Source: Psettodes erumei
Taxonomy: Eukaryota > Chordata > Actinopteri > Pleuronectiformes > Psettodidae
DNA length: 64,000 nucleotides
Direction: 5' to 3'
Assembly (NCBI GenBank): GCA_016785225.1
Contig: JAFBJZ010000354.1
Coordinates: 2,146,001-2,210,000, forward strand
A program made the position numbers and the translations under genes. Below the pieces are notes generated by a model, which had not been told where the DNA came from, made no database searches, and worked only from the letters and a program-made list of their open reading frames with translations. Within the stretch, counting starts at the first letter, position 1, and each line of letters opens with the position of its first letter. This document shows positions 9,392 through 22,449 of this stretch, piece by piece.

Positions 9392-11279
9392 ATGAGTGGT
9401 TCATTACAGGCCTCTTCTCAGCGTGTGTTCCTGTCTGCAGTTGTGTTGTTGTGAAACATCATCAGTGACAGCCCAGCACTGTCCCAATTTAAAGTCGGTA
9501 TTTAGCCAAGCACAGTCCAATTCCTGGAAGCGTTCCGGCTCTTATCAGGGCCGCTTCTGGAGCCGAGTTGTATTAACTTTGGGTAAACAAGTATCCCAGC
9601 GGGCATTTCAAATAAGCCAGCGGTGATGGGAGAGGAATGAGTCAGACTTAAGGCCTGGACACACCAGGATTTTATTTCTTTAGTTCTGCTGAAGCCAATT
9701 AATTCCAATGGAATTGCCGCAATAAGAGCATCCACTCAATGAGGCGAAATTAATCCATGCAAAAGTTCTGCACAGGGTTCAGCTTTGGTGAACCTCGATG
9801 CACAACCATTGGACAGTCACGACAATGCTCACCCAGAGTCAAACGCAGAAGAGGCGATCAGCTGTGCTGCAGTACTCACTTTTAGCTAACCTCCCCATGA
9901 ATTGAAACACACAACACCAGTGGTTTGCAGGCAGGAGCTGACGGTGCAAATATAGCTGTTAGCTGCAAGAATTTAATGTCCCATTAACAACCAAGGTAAG
10001 CTAATGAGCTAACAAGTTTAATGACTGACCTTTAGCAAGTTCACCAACGAGTCCTGCATTATGTTACTTTGTGCTGTGACAGTTATAATTTGTATTCAAC
10101 TTAAAGCTGTGTCACCAAATTGATTTGAGTTTTTCAGGCAATAAATTATCCATTTACATTTCAAATATCTGGCTGATGTATCAAAGTAACTCCCACTTGA
10201 AAGTTTGCTCTGATTTTTTTTTTTTTTTGTGAGGACTCCTGTAGTCGGGCAGCCGGTCCTGCTGTTGACTGGCAAACAAAACTTTGGTGAAGATGCTTTG
10301 GTCGCACAGCAGTTTTCGGCAGATGCGCGAGATCCCGGCTCAGTGATGTCGGAAACAGCACTCTTTGTCTCGGCTGCAAATCCAGCTTCAGCTTGCCAAG
10401 TTCAGCTGTTACATAGTCTGTACTGAGGAAGGCTTTATGACTCTGACGCTACTGAGTCACACACCGCTTTGCGTATCGCCATGTAGGAGGAGGTCTGAAT
10501 GTTATTTCACGGCAAATTTCCTCTCTCATGGTCTGTACAGTCTGGTCCACTCCTGGAGTGGATCAGCTTCAGTAACCAAGCCTATAGAGAAGGACAGAGA
10601 GTGAAACCCAAGTTCACGGACGGAACGAGGGTTAAAATTATCTACATTTGTTATAGCTTGTATAGATTGTACTGTCTTTATAAAATATGCTATTTAAAGG
10701 TCCACAGGAAATTTGGAACCTCTCAGATATGCAGTGATTTGCCCTCTAAATAAAAAAATGCTGTACATGGTAAATTGAGTGAGATATACTGAGCAGAGTC
10801 CTGGGAGTAATACAAATTTTTCTCATCTAACTTTGATGTTACCTGCCACACCTTTAGACTTTTCATCTGGTGGCTCCACTTTAAATATTCATGACTCCGG
10901 TCCTTTGTCACCAGTGTCAGGAAATCCCCAGTGGCTCCTCTTGTCTTTTTGTTCTGTGTGCCGACACCGCTCACGTCCCTTGGTGTTCATGAATGACTGC
11001 ATGGTTTTTTGTTGCAGGAGTTCCCGCCCCGAGGACCGTCATTTTCCTGCCTTTCATACGGAGACCAGAAGTTGCAGTGTAATGAAGAAGTGGGCATCTG
11101 TAAAAGCTCTTACTCACTCACTTAATGATGACTTCTTTATTATTTATTATTACTGATGTTCAGCGCTCATGAAGGTTTAGGAGCAGCGATGATGAGTGCA
11201 AAGTGCAATGCAGCTACACATTATTTTAACGGGGGGGTTACACCTCACATGCCTGACAATGCATGTAATACTGTTCATT
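9392..11279. other. Non-coding; poly-T run
   Basis: No gene is recognised. A run of 15 T lies at 10214-10228. A consensus kappa-B word on the minus strand (GGGGATTTCC) lies at 10920-10929. Part of 9900-10150, which repeats GCTAA and TTAGC words, may be an old interspersed repeat, but I cannot assign it. Confidence 0.55.
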
Positions 11280-11620
11280 TATTTATGATAGATGATATCT
11301 TGTTAATTTCTTCATTATTAAAGACATGTTAAGAAATTATTCATATCATATAACTGTTTAAAAAATGAATTATTAAATCCCAAACGTCTCCGAGAATCAA
11401 TATAAGGATTAGCGACGCCTCTTATTAGAATACCTATTAAGTATTCAAAATGATTAAAAATTCACACGTGAAAAATAAATGAGCGTTCCGTGGGCTTCCT
11501 GTTAAATTTGCAGCCGGAATAATCGTGTTTACAGTGCGGTGCTGTTGGTATGCTGCTGGGGGCTAACGCGACTTTGAGTTGACAACCGTTCGCGTCATTC
11601 ACTCAGCAACGTGTGGCCAC
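11280..11620. promoter_or_regulatory. Candidate conserved non-coding element
   Basis: A very AT-rich but non-repetitive stretch with dense homeodomain/POU-like words (TTGTTAATTTCTTCATTATT, AATGAATTATTAAATCC, GAATAATCGTG). It grades at its right end into CpG-containing sequence (GGGGGCTAACGCGAC). It resembles enhancers of developmental genes. The call rests on composition only. Confidence 0.38.
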
Positions 11621-12829
11621 ATTAAGCCATGAACTTTCTACAGTCACATCTCTTCTTTACCATCTGCTCAAACTAAATGAATGAAAATCATCGTTTAGAT
11701 TGTATAGTTCTGTCAAACGCCTATTTTAGGACTGGGGCCTTTCTGGTACTGTACAGCGGAATATGTTGCACCTGACAGAATAATCCCTTAAATGCTGTAG
11801 GGGGTGACAGCTGGGGGTGAGAGTGCATCATTGTCTTGCTCTTCATATATGCTTGCTGTCAGCCACATGGTTACAACCCAAAATACCGGGTATCAACACT
11901 GTACACTCATTCTCAGATGAACTTCCTGTTGCTACTTCACAACTGAAAGTGTGTGTCTATGCTATCCACATAACAGAAATAACTAAATCTTTAACCGCAA
12001 AGCTGCACAAGTTCCTAGTGGAAAAGAGATTGATCATACAATTTTCCTTGTTCACTTCAAATGGAAGTTGTCTCCTCGTGTTCCTAACTGTGTCTGTTTT
12101 TTTTAAATGTAATGCTCGGCGGTAATTGCAGGCAACATCGGTGATTTTATATTCCACACCTAACGGAGCGCGGGTGTATGTCAGAATTCAATCAACCTCC
12201 CTATTCTTCCCTCCATCATTCTGTTAAAGGACTTTTAACCAGACTCATCCACCATAATGTGCCTTTTTTTGTTGAGCTTTTGTCATCTCATCAGTTAAGT
12301 GCTGCAACCAAATTATGTGAAGGTGAGCGTGTCACCTGGGTGCTGTGCAAACAATAGTCACCCTCTAATGCGGAGAGTGAATATGACATTTTGTTCTCAT
12401 TTCATGATGTGTGTTTCCATCGTGGTAATTTTGCACATGAGCCATTATTGCCTCTGAACGCTGCTGCAGGAAAGCTCCACTTTTGCCTCCGCAGCCTCGA
12501 CTCGACAGCTTGTTGTGCCACAGGCTTCGTCTCCATGAGTTGCTGCGGTGCAACAACAGAGGGGTACAAACGCAGAGCAGTCTTGGTTTCGGTAAGCCCT
12601 GGTTTCTTCGCCACATTTGTTCAGCCTGATGCAACATGGAATCGGTTACGCGCTCTCTGCTTCCTGAATCCTGACAGCTTCTTTGCTCTGTGCTTCCATT
12701 TCACAGGTGGGCTCCCCGACAGCAGGGGCTGTGTTTGTTTTATATGAACTCACCGCTGACCCTGCTGACCACAAATCATGTTGAAAGAGGAGTGAGAGAG
12801 TACTATAGACCCGGATCGCAGGAGGTGAA
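11621..12829. other. Non-coding, nothing recognised
   Basis: Unique sequence. Overlapping 70-118 codon frames at 12365-12747 on both strands show no recognisable domain and are taken as chance. Confidence 0.6.
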
Positions 12830-13200
12830 AGTACCTTTTAAGACCTGTCAAAGCCTTTGCTAATAGGGGTGATCCATCCAGGACTTTCAAAATGTCACAT
12901 CCCGGCCTTGTTCATTTGCATACCCTCTAAAGCATCCCAGAGAGCGTGCCGTGCATTGATTTACCCAGTGACTTGGGAGATGCTTCCCTTGTTGACACAG
13001 TTGTCTAAGCGAGTGTGACTGTGGCACTCCTTAATCCACTAAACTGTGTGGCGAGTGAGTGCTGTGCTGCAGTTTTACAACCCCATCATGAGTCATTCCC
13101 ACACACTCAGGCTTCCTAATCTGCTGACTTCTCCTGGGTAAATATCATTACCTGATCTTTGATAAATCACGAATATGTCGAGTAGAAGCTCACTGAAATG
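12830..13200. promoter_or_regulatory. Candidate enhancer with an octamer motif
   Basis: Holds an exact POU octamer ATTTGCAT at 12914-12921 within non-repetitive sequence, flanked by GCTAATAGGGGTGATCC upstream and CCTTAATCCACTAAAC, CTAATCTGCTGAC and TATCATTACC downstream. An exact octamer is only 8 bp, so the weight comes from its setting in a motif-rich unique block. Confidence 0.35.
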
Positions 13201-15799
13201 TTCACTGAGCCTATAGCTCGAACGGGGACTGCTCTGTGTGACTTCGAGAGCATAACTCAGCGTCTTTAAAGTCCATTAATGGATGATTTCCGGAAAGAGT
13301 GGAGCAGCTATAAGTGCATAAAACATTATGGCTGTTTAAAACATATTTTATGCCAGGGGAAAGGGATCAAAACTGAAAGTACTTAACATGTATTTCAGTT
13401 TTATCTATCTATCCATCTATAAGGCTCAAGCTTATTGCAAGGTTTTGCTTTGAATCATGTCTATGATTGTTTAAAAGCCACATACTTGACATCATTCATC
13501 AGAAGATGAGTCAAATGTAAACAGCACTTTTCATATATATATAATTATGTATTGCCACAGGATACGCAATTAATGACTTTAGCTGAACCGATGTATGTAG
13601 AGCACACACTGGCATCCTCATTCCCGTACTGTGTTTTTAGGTGTCAGCATAATGACAGGTCTAATTTTCTCTGTCTTCCACTCCTTTTACTTCAGCTGCA
13701 TTTATGTGCTTCATTGAGTTAATTATGGTCTGACCTTGGGACGCATGCTCATATGCCTGGTTCAAAAGAAAGGTTGAAAGACAGTGTCTTTGATCGTCAC
13801 AGAAAATAAACCACATCCGTCTTGAAATCTCATTCAAATCTCATTTCTGAAGATGCAACTCAACCTGACTAGTCAGATTGCATTTCATGTGTTTTATTGC
13901 CAGGAATAAAAAAAGACTAAGGATGACAAACATGAGGGAGAGGGAGCTTGACATTTTGTTGCCCTGACAAATTTTGCTTGCTCTTAGGAAGGCTTCGTGT
14001 CTCATGGCTCTACAGCGCATCACAAAATCAGCCAGACTAAGAAAACCCATGTTACTGCAGCATGCAGAGCTGTGTGGTGTTACTAAGGTAACAAAATGTT
14101 GTAATGATAGAAAGTACAGTGAGTCTAAATTCACCAATGTGATGTGAGTATTTGTGAATTGCCAGTTGGGGAGTCAGCCTGCTGTGTGAACTTTGCATTT
14201 GTCTTATCTGCAGAAAGGAAAGAGGAATCTGAACACAGTGAACAAGAGGCAGTGGCTTCAGCGATGGCAATAAGAAATGTTCAGTGTAATTTATGCTGGT
14301 GTAACATGAAGTGTCGGCAGGAACCAGGGGCGTGTGCTTCTCGTCCCAATCGCAGCTTAGCATTCGCACATTAGTCACGGCGGGGACGTCAAGCTTCAGA
14401 TAACTCCACATGTTGTAGCGCAGTACTCGACATTTAAAGGATATGGAGCCTGACGGCCTTTTTCCAGCCTGTCCGAAAACACAAAAACAATAACTCATTT
14501 ACCATCCCACGGTGGTAAGAGAGTTGTAGACAACTCTTTGGTCATCAGGTTGTGTTATCAGGATCCACACAGATGACTGGTGAGTATGGTTAGAGGTTAA
14601 GCAGAAATCAACGCAGAAAGCATTGATTTTGTTCGTAGGGCTACATCTAATCACGTGTTGAGGTAAGAGGCAATCATCTCAGGGTAACTCGGGCAGCTCT
14701 GTCCTGGCCTTTATTGGATTTGTGGAAGTTTACACTCCAGCAACCCCAGCCAACATTACATGAGATAGCACCGTGTTTGCCAAAACCATCAGTTAGTCCT
14801 CATCCTGGAAGTAATTTCTTTTGCAACATAAGAAGTAAAAACATACTGTTTGAAAATACAAACACCTCTGTAAGCCAAGCAGCCAAAGAGGATTATGCTC
14901 AGCAGCCATGCTGTCTCTTCCTTCTCATTTCTTCCACGCAGACAATCAGACGGAGAGGATCCTGACTTTTTGCCAGGGATTTCAAGCTTTATCTTATATT
15001 CTAATGCATGGATCCTGAACACTGCAACAAAAGTTCAACAGTTGTTCTCAATCCACTCAGAGAGCTGCAGATAGTTTGGTGATCCAACTAACTACACAGA
15101 AAAACAGCCAGCAATCTGCTTCTCAATCTGCTTCTGACATTTGTCACTTCTGTGGACAAAATCCACAATGAGAAACCGGCTTTTGTCTACTTCATCCCGA
15201 AATTAAATGATGATTGTGTTCAATTATTACTGGGATTTTTGACCGTCAATCTGTAACACTGACTAAGGTGGGTGGTGACTATACAAATGATCAAAAAATG
15301 GAGACGGAGCAGCAGCACTGAAGCCTTGGCAACTAGAAAAATTTGCTACGAGTACCACTCATCTTGAGCTACGGGGCTGGGGTTTACATCACTGTTATGC
15401 TGCAGCTTTGACCCACTGAAATGATATGTGCAGCCAGAGAAACACAACAAACAGGTAGCCCCACCTCCCCAGAAGAGCTGCACCAAAGATAATCTCATTA
15501 AGAGAACTTTTTTGATTATTCCAGCTCCTTGACAAGATCAAGATATTTTTTTCTGACAGAGACAGAGACCGCCGCATGAGCTGTGGACACATTTCACTCG
15601 TCAAGTTGAGTAAATGTTATTAGTAAAACTCCAAATCACAACAGACAGCATCTCAGGGCACTTTTCAGATCACTTCATATTATCATATTGAAATCCTTCA
15701 ATCTTGAGTTAGCGACAGCATGAACAGTGATCACTGGTACTTTCTCAGCTGACTGCAAACTGCACATGTGCAGAAACTTTAACTGTAGCCTTTGTCGGC
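13201..15799. other. Non-coding, nothing firmly recognised
   Basis: Unique sequence with a short (TATC)n run at 13401-13420 and a TATATATATA run near 13534. A 148-codon minus-strand frame (14052-14498) shows no known domain. The repeated CAATCTGCTTCT string at about 15112-15137 is a trivial local duplication. Confidence 0.55.
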
Positions 15800-16060
15800 A
15801 GGTCAGTCGCCAACGTGATTACTTTCAGGATACGTGCTGTTTCGAAATGTATATTTTTCATGATGAACATCAGGCACAGCGGAGGGTGAGATAATGGAGC
15901 AGCTCCGTTCAGCACACAGAAGCCAGAGAAATAATGGCGAGGGAGGTGGAGTTAATTTGTACAGTCTCAGACAGCGGACCATCAAGGCGTCATTTATCAC
16001 CACCTCCATCTCCCAAGTTATTAATCCCTTAAGGCATTGTTTCCACAGATAGCGATCACG
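15800..16060. promoter_or_regulatory. Candidate conserved non-coding element
   Basis: Balanced, non-repetitive sequence with words such as AGATAATGGAGC, AGAAATAATGGCGAGG, GGAGTTAATTTG, GGCGTCATTTATCACC and AAGTTATTAATCCC. The texture is like that of deeply conserved vertebrate enhancers. It is flanked by ordinary unique DNA. The function is inferred. Confidence 0.4.
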
Positions 16061-17577
16061 ACGACACAAGAGGCTGGTCAAAGGAAATTAGAAAAGACAC
16101 AGAGGTGGAAAGTTCAGTGAGCAGATCTGGCCCACTGGCACCAGAGTCCTGCTGTATAAAAAGGGATAACTCCAGTTCTGCTGCCCAGATAATACACCTG
16201 AACTGCAAATGATTTCTGCACACATGTTTCATGGCTAAATAACTGATATGTAACCTGATGCACCAGATGGTTTGTTACCCAGGACCATGTGGGAAGGCTT
16301 CATTTGGAAACCGTTTGGAAAAGGACAGGCGCTCTCAGAAAATGACTTGGCAGGTGATTGGATGAACCATATGTCCATCGCTGCCTGTCAGGAGGAGAGC
16401 GAAATCGTCTTTCCCATGCAGAAATGTCTGCAGTGCCGTTCTTAGCTCGTCTTACAGTTCAGAAAATCTCTCCAGTTCCAATGTAAGCGACGCTGTACCC
16501 GCCTCCGCGGTGTCGTTTTTAAGGCAGTTGCTTCTCGTTTTTGGTCACACCAGTAGACACATGTGTAACTGCTAGTCCCCCCCGAGGACACCGACTGGTC
16601 CAAACCACTGAGGTTCGGTCACAGGTGTATAGCTGTATAGCTGAATAGCTCAGGCCAGATGGATTCCTGCTTGTGAGAAATCCAGCTGCCCGGCAAGGTT
16701 AACTGATAAGACACTGTTCGTAGAACTATTAAGTTTGGGTTCTGCCAAATTATTGGACATTTTTTCCGACATTTCATTGACTGAATGATTTTATCCAAAA
16801 ACAAAAATTGACCAATTCATTGCAAATTAATTCCTGTTTCATACATTTGTCTTTAAAAAGTTTAAAAATCACACTAACAAATCATGAGATAGATGTAGAT
16901 TTGTGAAAAATGATATCATGAACATTCGTATGAGATCGTTTTATTAAACTGCTTCAGTTTAGGTTGAACTATACCTAAAAGTGTTCTCACTGTACGTAAA
17001 AGTTTACTGAGATATATTCAATGTTTGCCACCCCATTCTCAAGTTTGATTTTTGCCAATTTAGCTGCTGAACAGCGTAAATTATCTCAGCACCGCAAATT
17101 GCAATTCGGAGTTTTGACAATAACCCGGCCCAGCAATGCATTATGTACCAGCTCAGTCTGCAGAACAATAAACCATTAGCATGCATGATTGTGATGTATT
17201 TTACTGAAAATAAAATAGCACCCTACTTCATATGCTTGGGGCACTGAATCAATCGGGAGTTGCAACCTCAGCTGGAGAAAGTACGTGTGTGAGAGGGGAA
17301 GGGAGGGAGGGAGGGAGAGAGGAGAATGATTCATTGGGAGAAGGGCTGGGGGGAGGTTTAGGACTGATGATGAAAATCGATAAAGAATAATAAATGAGAA
17401 ACAACTGGGCAGATTATAGAGGTTATTAGGATGTGGAAGAAGACCGGCTTCGTCCTTTCAATTCACACGGGAGTACAGTGGGAGACAAAAGCATGGAAAA
17501 CACCTTAATGTGGTAACGCTGGATCCCATTCGCTGTACTGTAGGTCGTTCCCTGCTCCTTTTTATACAACGGAGGGT
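16061..17577. other. Non-coding with minor repeats
   Basis: No gene is recognised. There is a short tandem array of TATAGCTG-like units at 16625-16652 and a (GGGA)n tract at 17301-17318. Confidence 0.6.
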
Positions 17578-17800
17578 GGCTGTAGCCTCAAGGTTAGTGA
17601 AGCAAGATTGCGAGCAGAAGGTCACCAGATTGAACTTCTCTCAGTGCAGAAAGGGAGCGAATAATCTCCTGCCCCCAACTACTAATTAGGTGCCCTTGAG
17701 CAAGGTCTTCAACCCGCAACTGCTCCGAGGGTGCGCCGCACAGAGCGTCTACCAGGTGTGAGTATGGAGTAAGGATGGCGAGTAGCACCCTCACAGTCTT
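17578..17800 (+). mobile_element. tRNA-derived SINE (teleost type)
   Basis: The head has a polymerase III box A (TAGCCTCAAGG) near 17584, then a box-B-like GATTGAAC near 17628 after AGAAGGTCACCA. The body carries GGTGCCCTTGAGCAAGG, a signature of abundant fish SINEs, followed by a CAACCCGCAACTGCTCCGAG segment of the same family. Box B has drifted from the tRNA consensus, so the copy is probably old and inactive. It was mobilised in trans by a LINE. The subfamily is not assigned. Confidence 0.82.
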
Positions 17801-18669
17801 TCTTTAAAATTTACAATTTACATTTACATTTTATGAAAACAACGGCGGTACCACAATACTGGCGGAAACACAATGAGCTTGGCAGATTTGAAAGTTTGTT
17901 GAATACATACAGCTACTGCGTCGTAGAACTGCAATCACTGGCACAAACAACGCAAGGAAATTAAAAAGCAGGCTCTGCCCGTGCCTTTCTTTATCTTTGA
18001 GAAAACATACAGAAGCTGTCTGCAGATTAATTAAAACCTTCTACTGTATTGATTAGAATATGCCTGTGGAAGAATACCGGAAAAAAAGAAAACTCGGCAG
18101 TCTGGTCTATTTATTTAGGTGAGGAAAGAGATAACGAAAGAAAACAAAAAAAGAGAGTTAATCTTCACGCAGCAGCCTTAAGAGGAGGTATGGACGGGGA
18201 CACACCAGTGTTTCACGGATGTGCCTGGAATCATAATCTTTCTGTTGACAGCACTGTGTGGCTGGATAAAAATGTACCACCGCTCATATGAGTTTGTTGT
18301 CTGTCCCATCACTCACACACAAATGGTTCAGGCTGAACACGTCTGTTTAAACACAGTCAATGGGACGCTGGATGATGAATGTCACACATCTATTAGTTTA
18401 TTTTTCAATTATTATTTTCATTTTCACCATCATTTCACCACATAGTTTTTCCTTCATAATATTGGTAAAATAAAATCAACATGGGGGTATATTGTGATTT
18501 TTTTTTTATAAAAACAACATGCTGATCTAAGGAAAAAAGATGTAGATAAGTAGATATAGAAAAGAGTGTATTAAAAGGAGGAACACGTGGTTTCTTCTTT
18601 TGGCTGTTTGGGCTGAGCAGAACCAACTGAAAACACAACGCGGGCAAATGATCACCCTATGAATTTGTT
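17801..18669. other. Non-coding, nothing recognised
   Basis: Unique AT-rich sequence with a T-run near 18498-18508. No gene is supported. Confidence 0.6.
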
Positions 18670-19015
18670 ATGGCTTCTGTGTTAGCAAACAGTTGCCTAC
18701 TAATACATCCAGCAGACACACAACAACATTAGTATTCATTTGGAGCTACATTTCTGACCACCTACCAAAAGTCCTATATTTACTTTACTTTTAGCTGTTT
18801 TTGGTCTCCGCCAACTCCTGGGGAAACTATCTTGCTCTGTTGCTGCAAAATACTCCGCTATGTTCACCAGCTATTTTCCAACTTTGTCAATTTGTCTTTC
18901 TGTCACCTGCTGCTGCTGCTGCTGGAACTGAGGCTGATAATGGCAATGAGGGTCGACCAAAACAATGAAATTGCAGGTTGTAAAACCAAAGCAATGAACT
19001 GCAAGACGGCACGGT
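18670..19015 (+). repeat. Teleost interspersed repeat copy
   Basis: The text from GTTAGCAAACAGTTGCCTAC through CATCCAGCAGACACACAAC, TTTTGGTCTCCGCCAACTCC and CTATGTTCACCAGCTA to GCAATGAACTGCAAGACGGC follows, in order, a mid-sized repeat I know from many percomorph genomes. It contains a (CTG)n stretch near 18910. No protein is encoded. The class is uncertain, probably non-autonomous. Boundaries are approximate. Confidence 0.6.
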
Positions 19016-19547
19016 GATAATTCCGTGCGGGTTCATCACGGTGAAAACAATCATTTGACCCACTGTTGAGACAAAAATATTGAGCCTTGCAGCTTTTTAG
19101 TGTTTTGTCAATGCTGAAACAAATACTTTCATAAATCTGAAGTATGGCTGACTAAATTAGCCTTCGAGGAAAATAAAAACAAATCTGAATCGGTGCTGAA
19201 GAGTGAAACTGGCACTCACCCACTCCAAGGCCAGACAGAACTCATATTATTTAACAACACTCATTTAATTTAGCACAATTACAGCAGCTATGGCAAAAGG
19301 GACAGTGGGGCTGGCCAGCTATCGATGCTCCACATTACTCGGATGACCCGCTCGGTTTTTGTCTTTGTGTTTCCCATACATGAGGCGACATATTTTGAGA
19401 AAGGCGGCCTCTCACGGGATCGTGGGCTGCAGCTTTACCATAAAACAATGACCAGTTGTTTTGATGAAATTGCAGAGGTCCTGCACAGCTGGCTATGATG
19501 GATGGAGGGAATGGAATGGTGAGTGTGAGTGGGTGTTGGGGAGGAGG

Positions 19548-19579
19548 GTGTGTGTGTGTGTGTGTGATGGGGGGGGGGG
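19548..19579. repeat. (TG)n followed by an 11-G run
   Basis: About nine TG units at 19548-19566 and an uninterrupted run of G at 19569-19579. Confidence 0.93.
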
Positions 19580-19732
19580 CTGTGAGCACACCTCAGAGAG
19601 CTCCATCTGTTCCCTTCGTCAAGTCCTGATGGGCAGGATTCCCTGTGCCAGGATCCCACCAGCGGAACTCCTTTTCCTGCTGGATGCATTCACACACGCG
19701 TGCATCATACAGTGACACAAGCACAGACGTAA

Positions 19733-19771
19733 ACACCACGCACACGCACGCACGCACAAACACACAAACAC
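19733..19771. repeat. CA/CGCA-rich simple repeat
   Basis: Imperfect CACG and CACA units. The nearby frames on either strand are repeat artefacts. Confidence 0.8.
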
Positions 19772-20159
19772 TCCATAGTGGTAATTGAAAACTGCACTCA
19801 GGAAGCAGCTTGTCAGGGAATGTAAGAAGTCATTTTTCTCCCGCCCCATCCTCCTCTTGCCCTCGACCTTGTGACCTCAGCACCGGCGCCGCTGCACCAT
19901 CTCCACACTGGAGGCGATGCTTGGCTTTTCAGCAGACGAGGGGACAACAATCTGCTTCTGATGCGGTTTCACCGTGACGCTCAGTGCTAATGCACCCGCT
20001 CGAGCTGGACTGAGACTGCGTTTCGAGATGACACGTGAAACTCGGTTTGTCATCTCTCATGGAGGGAACGGCGTTTCGGTCCCATCTTCAGTGGCTAAGA
20101 GGATTTGTCTCAGCGAGGTGCCTCTGCTGTGAGTTTTAAATCACTGTTGACAACAGAGT

Positions 20160-20310
20160 TTCTCCTTGGATTAGATCTCCAGTTTCATTACAGTGGCCCC
20201 CGATAGCATCTCCCGCAGAATTGATAGAAAGTGGCTTATTATTTTACACTAAAATGTTTCCCTCCTTGCCAGACTGAAATTAATTTCAAGTTAAAAGAGA
20301 CTTGCGTCGC
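20160..20310. promoter_or_regulatory. Candidate conserved non-coding element
   Basis: Non-repetitive block with GGCTTATTATTTTACAC, CTGAAATTAATTTCAAG (itself a near-palindrome) and ATTGATAGAAAG words. It is of the same texture as the larger candidate element starting near 20740. Confidence 0.33.
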
Positions 20311-20739
20311 CTCGATGTAGGACACAGCCACATCTGCTCTTCTGAAGCTAGGCGATAAAATGCTGCGTTTGAACTCGGCTGTCAATCAGGATAACTTCTC
20401 TGTAGATTTGATTTGTATTTCAAAGAATACGCTGCATGGGTAGATACCTCTGTGTTAAGACCTGCATGTGTAAAATACGACCATAAATACACGGTGTTGA
20501 CTGCTGGACGGTTTCGCTTCAGCGAAAGCACAATTAATCTGACACCTAGGAAGACAGCGCAGATTATGTGCAGCAGCAGGGCTAAGTATATTTGTTTCAA
20601 ATATCAAAAAGGGATTGAGAGATACACAAAAAGGGCGGTTGCGAAAATGAGAGAGATAAGTGGAGAAAAAAAATTACAGAGCCCATCAGTGTAAACCCTC
20701 AGTTTAACAGGCGCAGGCTCAATATAACAGGCCACTGGG

Positions 20740-21340
20740 TGAAAGGTCTACAGTGCAGCTGTCTGTGGAAATCAGGAGCGGCGCAGAATTAATAAAGGCA
20801 GCGGCCCACCCCTTTAACCACTTTGCAATTCACAGATTCAAATCTCATTTGTGGGCTGTAATAGCAGGAATATCCTGTCATAACACAATTGTGACAGGCT
20901 GGCTGCCTGCCTCTGTTGGACCAACTCATGCTTGATAGTGCATTATCATTAGTGTGGAGCCACAGATTAATATTTCATTAGGACTGTGGCTTTGCGGGGG
21001 CTTCCAGGCATACCAAGTGATATGTTATTCCCCGCTCCACACCCATTACTCTCTCGCAGGCAGGACCGGGATACAAGAGCTCTTATTATGATGGACAGAG
21101 CAGCGGAGCAAGGTGTTCAAAAAAAAGGAAAAAAAGAGAGATATCCCTATTTAACGGTGAGTAAGCATGGCTGGCCAAAGCGATGTCTCATCACTTTTCA
21201 GGGCATGGCCATAACAAACCATTATTGGGCTGCTATTGCTGGTGGGGAGGAGCACCAATCTTAACAGGGCCACTTGTCATGGACAGTGGGGATGGCTAAC
21301 TCTGTTAGCATTAACACATCAAGAGGAATCTTTAACAGAA
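20740..21340. promoter_or_regulatory. Candidate conserved non-coding cluster
   Basis: A long unique stretch lacking simple repeats, with words typical of deeply conserved enhancers: GGGCTGTAATAGCAGG, CATAACACAATTGTGACAGG, GCATTATCATTAGTGTGG, AGATTAATATTTCATTAGG, CCATAACAAACCATTATTGG, GTTAGCATTAACAC. It is one of the best enhancer-like regions in the window. A 92-codon frame (20986-21264) overlaps it but has no recognised domain. Confidence 0.42.
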
Positions 21341-22449
21341 CATCCCCTTGTCAGGAACAAAAGGTATGAATAATTAAGAAGTATCAGAATCTACAGTATG
21401 TATTCAGTGACTGCAGGTCTAACTTACACCCTCACTTAAGCAGGCACAGCTTCATTTCAGTTTTTATGAGACTGCTGTAATTGTACACTGGAGACTGCTA
21501 AAAAATGAAAATAAATAAAAAAAATAAATAGAAACAAACAAAGAATAATGAAATAGATAAATATAAAATTCCCCCAAAAATGTGAACGTCAATCTGGATA
21601 AAGGTATGAGAGGTGTAGACCACAGAATACGTTAAATGTAAAATACCTTGCAACCTCCTGCGTGGACATTTCAATGTCACTATCAATAAACATGATGTCA
21701 AGATGCATAAAGCGATTTTATTATTGTAAATGAAGGTACGGATCAGTTCATTGGCATATTGTTAGACATTTTACCTACAACATGTACAACCAAAAAAACC
21801 CTTGCGATACATACATTGGCATCTGCACGATGTTTCAGTGATAGTTTGACAGATGTATACACAAGCTACAAGAAAAAAAATCTTTGAGCTTGTGTTTGCT
21901 TGCACTGTACGCTGGGCAGCGTCGGATTTCACTGAGAGAACCATTTGATAAAACATAAGCAAATCCTCCCCTCTGCAAAGTGTCTTTATCATTTTTGACA
22001 TCCTCTAGAAACTGGGAGTCTTCAAAGACAGCGTGTTTAAACCTCGAACTGTTTGAAATATCAAAGCGGTAGTACGGCAACTTTCTAAATGTCACCGTGG
22101 GGGATCTTCCACTCTTTTGATGCTCATTTCGTGAGGAACAGTAATGACAGGTCTGAAGGTGTTTCAGCACCCCTCTCAATGCAGAGGCGCTGCTCTCATG
22201 TCATTCCACCCTCTGTTTGAATACTCACTTTGAGGATATGAACACGAGTCCTTATTTCAATCCCTTAGCCTGAGCATTTTTCATCTTTTGAATGATGTAA
22301 ATTCTTGGCTTACAGAGTAATTGCAGTTGTCATTTTCCTGGATTTCCAAGACTCCTATCAGAGATGTCTATTGCCGTCTATAGCGTTGAACAGATAAAGC
22401 CGGAGGATTTCATCCATACCTACAGGAAATGCTGGTTTATGACCTAATT
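21341..22449. other. Non-coding, A/T-rich
   Basis: Contains an A-rich imperfect AAAT tract at about 21501-21560. A REST left-half-like word (TTCAGCACC, 22163-22171) has no right half and is not called as a site. No gene is recognised. Confidence 0.55.

Larger units (their letters stand above)
19016..20159. other. Non-coding with two microsatellites
   Basis: Outside the microsatellites I recognise nothing. CpG density rises modestly between about 19870 and 20070, without other promoter signals. Confidence 0.55.

Noticed and set aside
22163..22171. REST left half-site TTCAGCACC
   Set aside because: No matching right half at the standard or an expanded spacing.
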